Assembly: GCA_000435615.1 (NCBI GenBank)
Contig: FR881957.1
Coordinates: forward strand, 1,299-17,029
Source of the DNA: Firmicutes bacterium CAG:238
GTDB taxonomy: Bacteria; Bacillota; Clostridia; Peptostreptococcales; Anaerovoracaceae
Length of the DNA stretch: 15,731 bases
Direction of reading: 5' to 3'
The translations under genes were made by a program, and so were the position numbers. This document shows positions 14,167-15,731 of this stretch, one piece after another (position 1 is the first letter of the stretch; each line of letters starts with the position of its first letter). The notes beneath the pieces are model-generated. The model searched no databases, was not told where the DNA came from, and was given only the letters and a program-made list of their open reading frames with translations.

Positions 14167-15731
14167 ATGAGTACAGAAGATGTAAGAGTAAACCAAAATC
14201 CGGAAGTTGAAACGGAAGAGATTTCCGAAGAAGCCTTAAGCGAGCAGAGGCAGGTCAGAAGAGAAAAACTCAAGAATTTACAGGAAGCCGGCAGAAATCC
14301 GTTTCTTGTTGAAAAATGGGATGTGACGGCGCACAGCCAGGATATTAAAGACAATTTCGAGGCGATGGAAGATCAGGAAGTTTCGGTTGCCGGACGTATC
14401 ATGGCATTCCGTAATATGGGAAAGGCATCTTTCATTAACATTCAGGATAAGCAGGGCAGAATCCAGGTGTATGTAAAGAGAGATGACATCGGAGCAGAAG
14501 AGTATCAATGGTTTAAGAAATATGATATCGGCGATATTCTCGGTATCGAAGGAAAAGTTTTCAAGACTAAGACAGGAGAAGTTTCCATTCATGCAACGAA
14601 GGTGGTTCTTCTTTCCAAGTCTATTCAGGTTCTTCCTAACAAATGGTCAGGCCTTAAAGACCAGGACATCCGTTACCGCCAGAGATATGTTGACCTGATT
14701 ATGAATCCGGAAGTGCAGGGAATGTTCTACAAGCGCTCAAGAATCATTAAGGAAATCAAGAGAGTTCTGGAAGAAGACTACGGATATTTGGAAGTAGATA
14801 CTCCAATCCTCACAACAATCGCAGGCGGAGCAAACGCAAGACCTTTCAATACACATCACAACACGCTGGACATCGACATGAAGCTTCGTATTTCCAACGA
14901 GCTTTTCCTGAAGAGACTCATCGTCGGAGGACTCGACAGAGTATACGAAATGGGCAAGATGTTCAGAAACGAAGGTATGGACAGAAACCATAATCCTGAG
15001 TTCACATCCATGGAATGTTATGCGGCTTACGGTGATATGGAACTCGTAATCGAAGTAACCGAGCAGGTTGTATACAAGGCAGCGATGGCAGTAAACGGTT
15101 CACCGATTATCAAATACCAGGGCAAGGAATTCGATGTAACTCCACCTTGGAAGAGAATCGACATGACCGACTTCGTATGTGAAGTTACCGGAATTGATTT
15201 CCACAACATCGCAGACGATGAAACCGCAAGAGCAGAAGCCATCAAATATGGAATGGACAAGAATGAAGTTAAAAACTGGACAAGAGGCAAAATCATTGCT
15301 GAGATGTTCGAAGAATACTGTGAAGACCTTCCGGGAGTTCTTGACGGACCGGTTCCGGTATTCGTAACAGGACATCCGGTTGAAATTTCACCTCTTGCAA
15401 AGAGAAGTGAGGCTGATCCGAGAATCACCCGTCGTTTTGAAGGCTATATCAACGGCTGGGAAATCTGCAACGGATTCTCGGAATTAAACGACCCAATCGA
15501 CCAGTACGAAAGATTCGCAGAGCAGCAGGCACAGCTTGACGCAGGCCTTGACGAAGAAGCTCATCCGATGGATATGGACTTCGTAAATGCTTTGGAAGTA
15601 GGTCTTCCGCCGACAGGCGGTCTGGGAATCGGCATTGACCGTGTTATCATGCTGATTGCAGATGCACCATCCATCCGTGACATCATCCTCTTCCCGACAA
15701 TGAAATCCTTAGATGGTGTAAATAAGAAAAA
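14167..15731 (+). CDS. lysS: Lysyl-tRNA synthetase, class II (3' end cut by window edge)
   Basis: This enzyme charges tRNA-Lys with lysine. About 521 residues are visible and the frame is still open at the last base; the family signature near the end (RDIILFPTM) shows that only a few residues are missing. An acidic N-terminal extension of about 25 residues precedes the usual REKLKNLQEAGRNPF start. The OB-fold anticodon-binding domain covers about 65-150 (VAGRIMAFRNMGKASFINIQD). Class II motif 2 is in RVYEMGKMFRNEG...HNPEFTSME (about 258-283) and motif 3 in GGLGIGIDRVIML (about 484-496). ATG 14167 has AGAGGA about 12 bases upstream, a rather long spacing. Use of cct and aga codons resembles greA and differs somewhat from the GC-richer left half. 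Confidence 0.97.
   Translation, partial: MSTEDVRVNQNPEVETEEISEEALSEQRQVRREKLKNLQEAGRNPFLVEKWDVTAHSQDIKDNFEAMEDQEVSVAGRIMAFRNMGKASFINIQDKQGRIQVYVKRDDIGAEEYQWFKKYDIGDILGIEGKVFKTKTGEVSIHATKVVLLSKSIQVLPNKWSGLKDQDIRYRQRYVDLIMNPEVQGMFYKRSRIIKEIKRVLEEDYGYLEVDTPILTTIAGGANARPFNTHHNTLDIDMKLRISNELFLKRLIVGGLDRVYEMGKMFRNEGMDRNHNPEFTSMECYAAYGDMELVIEVTEQVVYKAAMAVNGSPIIKYQGKEFDVTPPWKRIDMTDFVCEVTGIDFHNIADDETARAEAIKYGMDKNEVKNWTRGKIIAEMFEEYCEDLPGVLDGPVPVFVTGHPVEISPLAKRSEADPRITRRFEGYINGWEICNGFSELNDPIDQYERFAEQQAQLDAGLDEEAHPMDMDFVNALEVGLPPTGGLGIGIDRVIMLIADAPSIRDIILFPTMKSLDGVNKK

Overview
The window looks like chromosomal DNA of a low-to-mid GC member of the Bacillota, most likely class Clostridia. Supporting signs are strong AGGAGG-type ribosome binding sites, an AddB-type recombination nuclease instead of RecBCD, a PpaX-like phosphatase, and the greA-lysS gene pair. 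I cannot place it to genus. Almost all genes are on the + strand. The only confident - strand gene is an asparaginase.

Region 1 (1-8096) is mostly informational housekeeping. It holds the 3' end of a DUF4143-type ATPase gene and prfB (peptide release factor 2, with the in-frame UGA recoding site). Then come tex (S1-domain RNA-binding protein), a branched terminator-like structure, a ppaX-like HAD phosphatase, and addB. The addB product has intact nuclease and Fe-S cysteine motifs, but its N-terminal Walker A motif is degenerate. No addA follows it.

Region 2 (8149-11766) is the accessory part and the most interesting. A MerR-family regulator gene appears to be broken by a one-base frameshift near 8616-8622. 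A Rho-independent terminator follows, then a textbook MerR-type promoter: 19-bp spacer between -35 and -10, with a dyad lying in the spacer. This promoter drives a tight three-gene operon of two small polytopic membrane proteins (the first DUF5058-like) and an M20-family amidohydrolase. A strong bidirectional terminator ends it. I read this as a regulated uptake-and-hydrolysis module for an unknown N-acyl or amide-linked compound, with the two membrane proteins as a candidate uncharacterised transporter.

Region 3 (11781-15731) holds a type I asparaginase on the - strand, diverging from deoD (purine nucleoside phosphorylase). Its promoter overlaps the deoD leader. A separate promoter then drives greA (transcript cleavage factor) and lysS (lysyl-tRNA synthetase), which runs off the right edge.

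No tRNA, rRNA, CRISPR array, insertion sequence or phage gene was recognised.
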